Notes: generated from the letters alone by a model not told the origin. A stretch of DNA of 64,000 bases from Zoogloea sp016790385 (GCF_041916735.1 NZ_JAYRYY010000004.1); one strand, 5' to 3'; shown: positions 41,194 through 49,512, counted from the stretch's first letter. Translations and numbers: made by a program.

Positions 41194-41505
41194 TTACGGA
41201 CGGACCACAATGTCGTTGCGGACCGACGTCACACCCGGCGTTCCGCGGGCCAGCTCTTCAGCCTTGGCCCGCTCGGCGCCGCTCTTGGCAAAGCCCGAAA
41301 GCTGGACAACCCCCTTCAGCGTTTCCACATTGATGGCCATGGCACTCACGGTGGAGTCCTCGGCGAACTTGGTCTTGACGCGGGTGGTGATGGTGGTGTC
41401 ATCGACATACTGACCGACAGTGGATTGCTCGCGGGTGACCGCGCAGCCCGCTGCGGTGAAGGCAAGCAGACCGGCAAGAGCGAGAGTGGCGACGTTGGTT
41501 TTCAT
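41194..41505 (-). CDS. BON-domain lipoprotein (paralogue 2)
   Basis: The 103-residue protein starts at MKTNVATLAL with AAGGAG upstream. The signal sequence ends in lipobox TAAGC, so unlike paralogue 1 (25863) it should be membrane-anchored. The BON domain is VGQYVDDTTITTRVKTKFAED...VETLKGVVQLSGF...VTSVRNDIVV, aligning throughout with paralogue 1. Likely a periplasmic stress protein. A shared upstream block suggests co-regulation with paralogue 1. Confidence 0.88.
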   Translation of the reverse strand: MKTNVATLALAGLLAFTAAGCAVTREQSTVGQYVDDTTITTRVKTKFAEDSTVSAMAINVETLKGVVQLSGFAKSGAERAKAEELARGTPGVTSVRNDIVVRP

Positions 41506-41590
41506 TTTCGGACTCCTTGAGGTGTTTTTTCTGGCCCGGAAAACCGCGTTTCCCGGTTTGTACTGCTGATTCCAGAATACGACCCGAGCA

Positions 41591-41645
41591 CGGACCGAAC
41601 TGTCCGAAAAAGCGGATTGGCATGTAGGACGAATCTGTCGGCCCA
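41591..41645 (-). promoter_or_regulatory. Conserved upstream block of BON gene 2
   Basis: Plus-strand parts are CGGACCGAACTGTCCGAAAA, GCGGATTGGCATGTAGGACG and ATCTGTCGGCCC. They align with 26299-26350 upstream of BON gene 1 (CTGTCCGA-AAAA-CGGA-GGC-TGTAGGA-GTCGGCCC). Centred ~115 bases upstream of the start. Confidence 0.55.
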
Positions 41646-41675
41646 TCACAGCAGGAGCGCCACCGACCCCGGCCC

Positions 41676-42590
41676 TCAACCCACCGACGGCTGAGCGGCG
41701 CGGCGTTTCGACAAGCCGCTCAGCACCTCGATGGCGGCGCGCACCCGGGATGGGAGCAGGCGTCGGGAGGGGTAGATGAGGTGAATCGGCATCACCTCGG
41801 GACGATGTTCGGGCAACAGCTCCACCAACTCGCCGCGGGCGAGTTCATCGGTCATCAGCAGATCCGGAAGCTGGCCGATGCCGAGCCCCAGCTTTACGGC
41901 CTCCAGCAAGCCCTCCGTTTCGTTCACGCGCAGGTGAGGATGCGGCGACACCTCCGTCGGCACACCATCCCGTCGAAACTGCCAGGGGCGGTCGCGACCG
42001 CTTGTCGGCAAGCGAAACACGATGGTGTCGTGGCCGGCCAGATCCTCAAGCCCGCGCGGAACGCCACGCTCCGCCAGGTAGCTGGGGCTGGCGCACAACA
42101 CCAGCGCCTGCTCGTCCACCCTCCTTGCCACCAGCGATGAATCGCTGACATGTCCGATGCGGACCGCCAGATCGATACCGTCCCGGATGAGATCGGACTT
42201 GGTGTCACTCAAGCGCGCATCCAGATGCAGGCCGGGGTGGCTGCGCAACAAGCCGGCGAGCAGGGGCAGGACAAAGCGTTTGCCATAAAACACCGGAAGA
42301 TCGACGCGCAGCGTACCCGTCGGCGTGGCACTCGTCCCCAAGGCATCCGCCTGAAGGTCATCCACCTCAGCCAGCACCCGCTGGCAGCGTTCATACAGAC
42401 GCTCGCCGTCGGGGGTCAGGGTGACAAGGCGTGTCGTGCGGTAGAAGAGCTTGACCCCCAGCGCCATCTCGAGTCGTGCAACTGCCTTGGCCAGGGTGGA
42501 CGGCGCTACGCCCTGCTCCCGGGCGGCGGCGGCAAATCCACCATGCCGCGCCGTGGCTGCGAAGGCAATGAACTGTTGTAAACCCTGCAT
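41676..42590 (-). CDS. LysR-family transcriptional regulator
   Basis: The 304-residue regulator starts at MQGLQQFIAF; a longer frame to 42614 adds eight residues. The helix-turn-helix is at ~1-60 (GGFAAAAREQGVAPSTLAKAVARLE) and the co-inducer-binding domain at ~90-295 (VDLPVFYGKRFVLPLL, DLAVRIGHVSDSSLVARRV). It belongs to the AaeR/DmlR-like group. It is divergent from the cupin/cytochrome pair and probably controls it; the inducer is unknown. Confidence 0.92.
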   Translation of the reverse strand: MQGLQQFIAFAATARHGGFAAAAREQGVAPSTLAKAVARLEMALGVKLFYRTTRLVTLTPDGERLYERCQRVLAEVDDLQADALGTSATPTGTLRVDLPVFYGKRFVLPLLAGLLRSHPGLHLDARLSDTKSDLIRDGIDLAVRIGHVSDSSLVARRVDEQALVLCASPSYLAERGVPRGLEDLAGHDTIVFRLPTSGRDRPWQFRRDGVPTEVSPHPHLRVNETEGLLEAVKLGLGIGQLPDLLMTDELARGELVELLPEHRPEVMPIHLIYPSRRLLPSRVRAAIEVLSGLSKRRAAQPSVG

Positions 42591-42724
42591 GCGCACTCCC
42601 GCAATTGAAGACAAAACATCTTCAATGTTACGGCATTAGCTGCTCTTCATTAAGCAATCGAGACACGCCACACTGCGACGCATGCGACAGGGCCGCGGGC
42701 CTTGCGCCTTCAAAGGAGCTCACC

Positions 42725-43102
42725 ATGCCAGTCTTCGACCAACCCGTTCCCGAGGCCACCCGCCTGCCGGGCATCCACCATGCCACCTGGGCCGGCACAG
42801 CTCACGGGCTGCGGCAACTCTCCGTGTGGCGGCAGTCCATCGCGCCCGGCGCGGCGACGCCGCCCCACTGCCACGACAGCGATGAAGTCGTGCTGTGCCT
42901 TTCCGGTTCCGGAGAGATTCACTGCCGGGGGCAGGCCTATCCGTTCAGCGCCCGACAGACCCTCGCGCTGCCGCGCGATGAGGTCCACCAACTCATCAAC
43001 ACGGGCACCGAAGCGCTGGAAATCATCGGCATTTTTGCCGCCACGCCGATCGTCACCCGGCATCCGGACGGGGAGGTGCTGGCGCTTCCCTGGCACAGCT
43101 AG
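42725..43102 (+). CDS. Single-domain cupin protein
   Basis: The 125-residue protein is a double-stranded beta-helix cupin. Motif 1 is PPHCHDSDEVVLCLSGSGEIHC, shown in part as PHCHDSDEVVLCLSG, supplying two His and one Glu as metal ligands. Motif 2 is LPRDEVHQLINTG with a third His. It could be a small metal-dependent dioxygenase or isomerase, or a binding protein. It is 27 bases upstream of a cytochrome c gene and divergent from a LysR regulator. Confidence 0.85.
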   Translation: MPVFDQPVPEATRLPGIHHATWAGTAHGLRQLSVWRQSIAPGAATPPHCHDSDEVVLCLSGSGEIHCRGQAYPFSARQTLALPRDEVHQLINTGTEALEIIGIFAATPIVTRHPDGEVLALPWHS

Positions 43103-43129
43103 TCCATACCCGTTCAAGGAGCCAAGCCC

Positions 43130-43594
43130 ATGAAATTCCGTCTTGTCTGTCTCGTTTTCCCCCTCCTCGTGGCGCAGCCCACGCTCGCCACCCCCGAGCG
43201 CCCTCGCGATCCGATCGCCCTGGGGCGCTATCTGGTGCAGACCGCGGGCTGCAACGACTGCCATTCGCCCGATTACGTGCAACAGGGCGGGAACACCCCC
43301 GAATCCACCTGGCTTACGGGCGACGCCCTGGGCTGGAGCGGCCCCTGGGGCACCACTTACGCCACCAATCTGCGCCTCTTCATGGCAGACCGGAGCGAAG
43401 CAGAGTGGCTGCGCCATGCCCGCAGCATGAAGCCGCGCCCGCCCATGCCCTGGTTCAACCTGCACGCCATGTCCGACGGAGACCTGCGCGCCATCTACCG
43501 TTATGTGAAGAACGCGGGCCCGGCGGGCAACCCCGCCCCCGCCTTCGTACCGCCGGGGCAGGGCGTTTCGGGGCCGGTGGTGCGCTTCCCGTGA
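43130..43594 (+). CDS. Periplasmic c-type cytochrome
   Basis: The 154-residue protein has a signal peptide (ends TLATPE) and one haem site GCNDCHSP. The probable distal methionine is in RPPMPWFNLHAMSDGDLRAIYRYVKNAG, shown in part as PPMPWFNLHAMSD. The fold matches single-haem cytochromes fused or paired to dehydrogenases (GRYLVQTAGCNDCH). The ribosome site is AAGGAGCC. Likely an electron acceptor for a periplasmic oxidase or dehydrogenase; its partner here is unclear because the neighbouring cupin has no signal peptide. Confidence 0.88.
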   Translation: MKFRLVCLVFPLLVAQPTLATPERPRDPIALGRYLVQTAGCNDCHSPDYVQQGGNTPESTWLTGDALGWSGPWGTTYATNLRLFMADRSEAEWLRHARSMKPRPPMPWFNLHAMSDGDLRAIYRYVKNAGPAGNPAPAFVPPGQGVSGPVVRFP

Positions 43595-43720
43595 AGCTTG
43601 CGGCGGCAGCAAAGCGCCCTCACCCCGGGCGGGGCGGGTGCCCGGCAGAGGGGGGCGCGACTCAGGGAGTGAATGGCGACGGCCGACGGGAGCCCATGGC
43701 CGCAAGGCGCCGCAGTGGGC

Positions 43721-45055
43721 TTACGCCTCGCCGCGGGCAATCCAGTAGCGCAATCGGCTGAACAGCAGTTCCGGCTCGACGGGCTTTGAAATGAAGTCGT
43801 TCATGCCCACCTCCATACAGCGGATGCGGTCCTCTTCAAACGCATTGGCGGTCATGGCGAGGATGGGCACGCGCTGGCGATCAGGCAAGGCCCGAATGCG
43901 CGCGGTGGCCTCCAGGCCATCCATCTCGGGCATCTGCATGTCCATCAGGATCAGCGCGTAGTCAGATTGCCGGACGCGCTCCACGGCCTCGCGGCCATTG
44001 CCGGCAACATCCACGACGAGCCCCGTATCCGACAGGAGGGCCAGGGCCACCTCCTGATTGATCTCGTCGTCCTCCACCAGGAGCACTCTGGCCTTCACGT
44101 TCCTGAGATGTTGATGCGCATCCGCGCCACCTTGGTCACCGATTGCGGCAAGACCGGCCGAGACGCCCGGATGCAGCCGGGCGGTGAACCAGAACAGGCT
44201 GCCAACGCCCGGCTCGCTCGCCACCCCCACTTCCCCGCCCATCAGTTGCACCAGCCTGCGGGTGATCACCAACCCCAGGCCCGTTCCCCCAAAACGGCGC
44301 GTGGTCGATGCATCGAGTTGCTGAAAAGCCTGAAAAAGACCCGGCAACTTGTCACTTGCGATTCCAATGCCCGTGTCCTGCACTTCGAAACGGATCAGCA
44401 GCTCTGCGTTTGCCTTGGAGAGCACGCGCGCCCGGACTGCAACGTGCCCCTTCTCGGTGAACTTGACCGCATTGCTGGCGAAGTTGATCAGACACTGGCG
44501 CAAGCGGGTCGGATCGCCGTACAGGACGGGGGGCACATTGCCATAATCAACACTGACCACCACCGCCTTGGCACGGGCCATGTCGGATGCCAGGGAATGC
44601 ACCGGCCCGAGGACCGAACTGAGGGTGAAGCTCGTCTGCTCAAGAATGACCTTTCCAGCCTCGATCTTCGAGATGTCGAGGATGTCGTTGATCACCGACA
44701 GCAGGTGCTTTGCCGCGTCGTCCATCTTGTCGAGCCGGTCGCTCTGTTCGCCGGTCAGCGGGGTCGCCTTGAGGAGATGGGCGTAACCGAGGATCGCGTT
44801 CATCGGCGTCCGGATCTCATGGCTCATGTTGGCCAGAAAGGTGCTCTTGGCGAGATTGGCCGCCTCCGCTGCCTCTTTCGACTCCAGCAGCGCCGCTTCC
44901 GACACCTTGACCAGCGTGATGTCGGTGAAGGTCACGATCACCCCTTCGCCAAGCAGCTGGCCACCGATGAGCATGTTCAGAACCTCGCCATTCTTGGTGC
45001 TCAACACACATTCAAAGCTCTCGACCTTGCCATCGCCGGCCGACGCCGCCTGCAC
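43721..45055 (-). CDS. Hybrid histidine kinase, C-terminal half of an amber-split gene
   Basis: This frame continues, without shift, from the gene at 45209-46633 after an in-frame TAG. The region 45056-45208 codes for the rest of a PAS domain (IELLNRRFVELFGY). From a GTG at 45055, with GGGAGG five bases upstream, 444 residues can be made: end of PAS, HisKA with LANMSHEIRTPMNAILGYAHLL (shown in part), HATPase_c with DTGIGI and FGGTGLGLVI, and a receiver with VLLVEDDEINQE, MDMQMPEMDG and FISKPVEP. The half could work as a soluble kinase if the GTG is used. Otherwise it is the remnant of a broken gene. Confidence 0.75.
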   Translation of the reverse strand: MQAASAGDGKVESFECVLSTKNGEVLNMLIGGQLLGEGVIVTFTDITLVKVSEAALLESKEAAEAANLAKSTFLANMSHEIRTPMNAILGYAHLLKATPLTGEQSDRLDKMDDAAKHLLSVINDILDISKIEAGKVILEQTSFTLSSVLGPVHSLASDMARAKAVVVSVDYGNVPPVLYGDPTRLRQCLINFASNAVKFTEKGHVAVRARVLSKANAELLIRFEVQDTGIGIASDKLPGLFQAFQQLDASTTRRFGGTGLGLVITRRLVQLMGGEVGVASEPGVGSLFWFTARLHPGVSAGLAAIGDQGGADAHQHLRNVKARVLLVEDDEINQEVALALLSDTGLVVDVAGNGREAVERVRQSDYALILMDMQMPEMDGLEATARIRALPDRQRVPILAMTANAFEEDRIRCMEVGMNDFISKPVEPELLFSRLRYWIARGEA

Positions 45056-45208
45056 CGCCGCCTCCCATGTCTCCCGCGCCCATTGCCGATATCCCGGATC
45101 GGGGAAGGCGTGCTGCCACCATTCATCGAGGGTCGGAATGTCCTCGGCGAGGTAGCCGAACAGCTCGACGAAGCGGCGATTCAGCAGTTCGATGGCCGTG
45201 CTGTGAAG

Positions 45209-46633
45209 CTAGGCCAGCGCCACCGGCGCCGCATCGAACAAGCCCCTGAAACGCCGGTCCTTTTCGGCGATCAGGGATTCCTCCCGCATCCGGCGCAGCT
45301 CCCGTTCGGCGGCGCGCCGGTCGGTGATGTCCCGGGCCAGCACCAGCACCCGGGGCGCGGTGTCGTCGCCGGTCTGCCGGCCGGTCGCGGACAATTCGAA
45401 ACAGCGTGTCTCTGCGCCGATGTCGAGATCGACCGTCCGGCCGTAATCACTGCCGTCACGGATCGCTGACGTAATCGATTGCAGGAGACTGCAGGCCGCC
45501 TCGGCCGGAAGCACATCGGCAATCGTCCGGCCGATCAGGTGCTCTCTGGGCGCGATGGAGCGGTTCCTGCGGTTGGAAAAGATGTTGAGGCACTGACCGG
45601 CACCGTCAAATTCAAACAGAAGATCGGGAATGGCCTCCAGGGTGGCAGCCAGACTCCCCCGGGCTTCCTCGGCCTCCCCATGGGCCTTGCGGAGGTCTTC
45701 CAGCGCCTGATTCAGCGTGGCCGTCCGGGCCGCCACGCGCCGTCGCAACATGAGGTTCCAGAGAAGCAGGAGGGCTCCCAGGGCCGCTGCAATCAGCAAG
45801 CCCATGCCGAGGAGGCGGGCATAGGGGGTTTCAACGGACCCCACCCCAAACCATTTCGTGCGCAGGGCGGCGTGCTCTGCCGGCGTGATCGCCCGCATCC
45901 CGGCGTCGACGATGGCAAGCATGTCCCGGTTGCCCTTGCGAACGGCGCGGTGAAACTGCCCGCGATGGAAGGTGAGCGCCTTTTGGATGTTTCCGGCTGC
46001 GCCGGAGGAATGGAGGTAGATATCGGTGGAAAAATCGTCCAGGCAGAAGACATCGATCACTTGAGCGCGCGCCGCCTCGATCAGTGCCGCCGCAGTGGGG
46101 TAGAGCTGCAAGGCGTCGATACCTTGCCCGGTAAGTTCGTCCGCACAGGCGTGGCCGGCCTGCACCCCTATCCTGAGCCCCTTCAGCGACCCGACATGAT
46201 TGATTTCGCCAAGGGGTCTGCTGCTGTAGATCGCGATGGACAGATCGGCATAGGGGTCGGAAAACTCATAACGGGTCTGCCGGACCGCCGTCTTGAACAG
46301 CATCTCGATCACGTCGGCCCGACCATCCTGGACCATCGCCTGCGCCTGGGACCAATCGCTGGCGGTCACGACGGCGTGAATGCCGGTCTTCTGTTCCCAG
46401 AGCCTCCACAGATCGACGAGATATCCCTGGAGCTGACCATCAGCGCCGCGAAAAAGATAAGGCGGATAGCTTTCGTCGCCCACCACCCGCACAAGACGGG
46501 GACGGCCTTCCGCGGCAGGGCTCGCCACTTCGGCGCGGACAAGGCATGGAGCGGCAAGCAGATTGACACCAACCACTACCATCAGCAGCAGTGCACGGAC
46601 GACCCGACCCGGCAGACGCGACACAAGCGACAT
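45209..46633 (-). CDS. Sensor half (periplasmic binding domain plus PAS) of an amber-split hybrid kinase
   Basis: The protein is 474 residues from MSLVSRLPG to a TAG at 45209. It has a signal/helix (~8-27), then a bacterial extracellular solute-binding family 3 domain (~45-270: VVGDESYPPYLFRGADGQLQG, shown in part, FSDPYADLSIAIYSS). A membrane helix follows (~290-310), then a coiled coil and PAS domain (~330-455, ending ITDRRAAERELRRMREES), and a second PAS that is cut at APVALA. The next codons keep coding for the same PAS in the same frame, so the stop looks like a point nonsense mutation in a ~970-residue EvgS/BvgS-like sensor. As written it lacks a kinase. Confidence 0.8.
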   Translation of the reverse strand: MSLVSRLPGRVVRALLLMVVVGVNLLAAPCLVRAEVASPAAEGRPRLVRVVGDESYPPYLFRGADGQLQGYLVDLWRLWEQKTGIHAVVTASDWSQAQAMVQDGRADVIEMLFKTAVRQTRYEFSDPYADLSIAIYSSRPLGEINHVGSLKGLRIGVQAGHACADELTGQGIDALQLYPTAAALIEAARAQVIDVFCLDDFSTDIYLHSSGAAGNIQKALTFHRGQFHRAVRKGNRDMLAIVDAGMRAITPAEHAALRTKWFGVGSVETPYARLLGMGLLIAAALGALLLLWNLMLRRRVAARTATLNQALEDLRKAHGEAEEARGSLAATLEAIPDLLFEFDGAGQCLNIFSNRRNRSIAPREHLIGRTIADVLPAEAACSLLQSITSAIRDGSDYGRTVDLDIGAETRCFELSATGRQTGDDTAPRVLVLARDITDRRAAERELRRMREESLIAEKDRRFRGLFDAAPVALA

Positions 46634-46803
46634 GCAAACCCCGTGCAAAAACGCGCAAAGCCACGCAAGGCGGGCGTGGCATGCACAAAAGTGTAACAGC
46701 ACGTCGCCGCGGGAAGCCCATGCGGGCAGCGCTTCGCGTAAAGGAATGTGTAACGGTCAGCCCCGGGTCGGGAGAGACTGATCGCCGCGCATTCCGCTAC
46801 GGC

Positions 46804-47328
46804 TCAAGGTTTGGCAAACGCCCGGGTGAGCCAATGGTCCACCGAGATCGTTCCCGGCCCGCGCGCGATCAACACCAGCAGTACCGTCGCCCAGACTCCA
46901 TGGGTGGGATAGGCATCGGGGTATACGAAGAGCTGGATGGTCAAGGTCATCATGAGCAGGGCCAGTGCCGAAAATCGCGTCGCCAGCCCCACCAGAATCA
47001 GGACGGGAAAGAAATGCTCGGCGAACGCCGCCATGGCTGCCGCCAGCTCGGGGGGCAGGAACGGCAGCCGATATTCGCTCTCGAAAAGGGCGATGGCGGA
47101 ATCGGCCAGATGCGGCCATCCGAGCTGAACATCCCCGGCGATGAGATCCACGGCGAATCCCTCGATCTTGGTCTGTCCGGATTTCCAGAAGACCGCCGCT
47201 ATCGAAAAGCGCCCCAGCAGGGCAATCAACGAATCGGGTATGCCGGACAGGCCCCGTATGACCGCATCCAGCAGGGACACGAGCGGCGACGAGGACGGTG
47301 CGGGGGAGGTGGCGATTGAAGATTTCAT
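46804..47328 (-). CDS. DoxX-family membrane protein of the bufferin operon
   Basis: The 174-residue protein starts at MKSSIATSP, overlapping bufC by 4 bases, with AAGGAGAG upstream. Four membrane helices include GRFSIAAVFWKSGQTKIEGF and AEHFFPVLILVGLATRFSAL, shown in part, which are DoxX hallmarks. DoxX proteins commonly close DUF692/DUF2063/DUF2282 operons (called BufD in some descriptions). A role in redox or membrane coupling of peptide maturation is possible but unproven. Confidence 0.9.
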   Translation of the reverse strand: MKSSIATSPAPSSSPLVSLLDAVIRGLSGIPDSLIALLGRFSIAAVFWKSGQTKIEGFAVDLIAGDVQLGWPHLADSAIALFESEYRLPFLPPELAAAMAAFAEHFFPVLILVGLATRFSALALLMMTLTIQLFVYPDAYPTHGVWATVLLVLIARGPGTISVDHWLTRAFAKP

Positions 47329-48098
47329 GATTCTCTCCTTGAAGGAATCAGTGCCGTAATGGCTGATTTTTGCAATAGCAGACCCAGCACGCCCGCGGGG
47401 TCGAAAGCCTCGTCGATGGAGCTGGCCCGCGCGACCGCGGCCCCCAAGGGCAGGCCCTCCACGATGGCGGCGATGCATTCACCCGCAGCGGGAGAGACTT
47501 CAATGACGTCAACCTCAAGTCCGTGCCGCAGAACCAGCGCAGTCTCGGGCTCGCTCGGGACGATCTGCGCAAGCGAGCCGATACCCTGATGTGCCGCCCA
47601 CAGGGACACCACCGCACTGCGCGAATGGAGGACAGACAGGGAGGGATGCACGCGCAGCCGGAGCCCGGGCAGGGCGGACTCGTCGGCGAGAACGCCCGCG
47701 AGCTCCGCCGCGCCGATCGGCATGCTGTCGGCCGCGTGAAAAGCCCTCACCCGCAGGTATTCGAGCCGCGCCACATCCGCCAGATAGGCCAGCCCGGCGG
47801 CAGGCGGGAAGCTGCTGATGAAATCCGGAAAGTCGTCGCCATAGAAGGCCAGGATCGGCGAACGTGGTGGACAGCCTCGCACGAAGACGCCGGCCATCGC
47901 CCTGAAGAAGGCGTCCCCGACCAGTTCGAGGGTCACGGGAAAGGTATCGGCCAGCGCGTCGATGAGGGACGCCACCACATTGTTGCGGTACACCTGGAAG
48001 CGCCGCGCCGGATCGCCCCCCCTCCATGTCTTCAAGCCGGAAGGGCATGGGCGCGCCGGGTCCAGCAGCGCAGCCGCGAACTTCGCCTGGGTGTTCAT
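47325..48098 (-). CDS. bufC: DUF2063 protein, bufferin maturation partner BufC
   Basis: The 257-residue protein is of the DUF2063/HvfC family. The N-terminal FQVYRNNVVASLIDALADTFPVTLELVGDAFF (shown in part: RFQVYRNNVVASLIDAL) is the family signature, and LAYLADVARLEYLR follows. In RiPP systems with a DUF692 (MNIO) enzyme this partner is thought to bind the precursor peptide and present it to the enzyme. It overlaps bufB and doxX by 4 bases each. Confidence 0.92.
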   Translation of the reverse strand: MNTQAKFAAALLDPARPCPSGLKTWRGGDPARRFQVYRNNVVASLIDALADTFPVTLELVGDAFFRAMAGVFVRGCPPRSPILAFYGDDFPDFISSFPPAAGLAYLADVARLEYLRVRAFHAADSMPIGAAELAGVLADESALPGLRLRVHPSLSVLHSRSAVVSLWAAHQGIGSLAQIVPSEPETALVLRHGLEVDVIEVSPAAGECIAAIVEGLPLGAAVARASSIDEAFDPAGVLGLLLQKSAITALIPSRRES

Positions 48099-49000
48099 GC
48101 CGTCACCGCCATATCACCCAGCGCCGCCATCACCGCCTCCGCCCGGCGCGCCTCGGCGAGCAGAACCGGAAAGGCAGGAATGTCGTTGTCACGCTCGATG
48201 AGCGTTGGCAGCGGGCCGAGCTGCTGCACCACGGTGCGGAAGAGTTCCCAGACGGCCTCGGCAACCGGGGCGCCATGGGAGTCGATGAGCAGCGGATGAC
48301 CATCGGCATCCACATCCTCGGCAAAGCCGGCAAGGTGGATCTGCCCGGTCGCCGCGAGGGGCAGCGTCTGGATGAACGCGTGGGGATCGCGCCCGTGGTT
48401 CACGCACGACACATGGACATTGTTGATGTCGAGCAACAGCCCACAGCCCGTGCGCCGGACAAGCTCCGTGATGAATTCGCCTTCGCCCAGGGTCGATTCG
48501 ACAAACTCGACATAGGTGGCGGGATTCTCAATGAGCATGCGCCGCCCCAGGCGTTCCTGGACGCGGTCAATATGCTCGCAGACACGATTAAGGGTGCCCG
48601 CATGGTAAGGGGCGGGCAGCAGGTCATTGAAGAAGGCCCCGCCATGGCTCGACCAGGCGAGGTGCTCGGAAAAGGACTGGGGCGCGTAACGCTCCAGAAG
48701 CGCCGCCAGCCGATCCAGATGGGCTTCGTCGGGAGGGGCCGCACCGCCGATGGACAGGCCGACGCCGTGGATCGAAAGCGGATAATGGCTGCGGATACGC
48801 GTCAGGTAATGGTGGAAGGGGCCGCCCGCCACCATGTAGTTCTCCGCGTGGATCTCGAAAAATCCCAGCGCGGGCAAGTGCTCCAGGATGGTCTGAAAAT
48901 GTTCGGGCTTCAGTCCAAGGCCGCCGCGGGCCGGCAACGCACCGACCCGCGAAACGGAAGCGCCGCCCGAACGCTGCATGCAGGGGATGTCCTTCGTCAT
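48095..49000 (-). CDS. bufB: DUF692 multinuclear non-heme iron oxidative enzyme BufB
   Basis: The 301-residue TIM-barrel enzyme is of the MNIO (DUF692/MbnB-like) family. Conserved metal-ligand stretches are visible: FFEIHAENYM, YPLSIHGVGLSIGG, FSEHLAWSSHGG, LIENPATYVEF, LLLDINNVHVSCVNHG, IHLAGFAED, LIDSHGAPV and LIERDNDIP. Known members use two or three irons to convert cysteines of a peptide into thiooxazole- or oxazolone/thioamide-type groups. Its substrate here should be the Cys-containing BufA peptide encoded 29 bases upstream. Confidence 0.94.
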   Translation of the reverse strand: MTKDIPCMQRSGGASVSRVGALPARGGLGLKPEHFQTILEHLPALGFFEIHAENYMVAGGPFHHYLTRIRSHYPLSIHGVGLSIGGAAPPDEAHLDRLAALLERYAPQSFSEHLAWSSHGGAFFNDLLPAPYHAGTLNRVCEHIDRVQERLGRRMLIENPATYVEFVESTLGEGEFITELVRRTGCGLLLDINNVHVSCVNHGRDPHAFIQTLPLAATGQIHLAGFAEDVDADGHPLLIDSHGAPVAEAVWELFRTVVQQLGPLPTLIERDNDIPAFPVLLAEARRAEAVMAALGDMAVTA

Positions 49001-49029
49001 GGCGGACGCTCCGTGTCAGTCAGCGGGGC

Positions 49030-49344
49030 TCAGGCCTTCTTTTCCTTGAAAGCGGCAAGCTGGCCGTGCCCGGTCGGCGACGTGGGAGAGGCCGTCTTCT
49101 CACAGGTACCCTTGGGCACCAGGTTCCAGGCATTGCCCTGGTAATCGATCTTGGAGGTACCCGCGCAGGTGGTGCCCGCACCGGCCTTGCAGTCGTTCTT
49201 GCCCTTCATGGCTACGCCATAGCACTTTTCCTTGTCGGCCATCTTGTCATCGGCGTGGGCCGTGACGGCGGCGGTGCTGAGGGCTGCGCCCAGGGCCAGG
49301 GCGAGGGAGGCGGCGGTGATGGACTTGCGGGGAAGGGTGTTCAT
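49030..49344 (-). CDS. bufA: Bufferin precursor peptide BufA (DUF2282)
   Basis: The 104-residue protein has a Sec signal peptide (residues ~1-31, ending TAHAD) and a DUF2282 core with four cysteines at 41, 52, 60 and 81, in EKCYGVAMKGKNDCKAG, TTCAG and KGTCEKT. This is the arrangement of type 1 bufferins, which are modified at core cysteines by the MNIO enzyme and exported to the periplasm to bind copper or other metals. The ribosome site AGGAGAAATCACC is strong. It is the first gene of bufA-bufB-bufC-doxX. Confidence 0.94.
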   Translation of the reverse strand: MNTLPRKSITAASLALALGAALSTAAVTAHADDKMADKEKCYGVAMKGKNDCKAGAGTTCAGTSKIDYQGNAWNLVPKGTCEKTASPTSPTGHGQLAAFKEKKA

Positions 49345-49418
49345 GGTGATTTCTCCTGATGGGCTGGGGACGCTGGAAGGTCCGGAAGGGCAATCGGAAA
49401 TCCGACTCCTGAGCGTTT

Positions 49419-49443
49419 GTCGGAGTCACCCACCGGTTCTTAC
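49419..49443 (-). promoter_or_regulatory. Possible ECF-type promoter upstream of bufA
   Basis: On the minus strand GTAAGAACC is followed after 11 bases by CCGAC, resembling AAC/CGA-type -35/-10 elements of extracytoplasmic-function sigma factors that drive many bufferin operons. Distance to the bufA ATG is ~75 bases. No sigma-factor gene is nearby. Confidence 0.3.
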
Positions 49444-49512
49444 ATGCCCACCCGAAATAAATTCCGCACCGTCAGGGACACCCCGACTGACGCGACCGCC
49501 AGTTCAGCGTGG

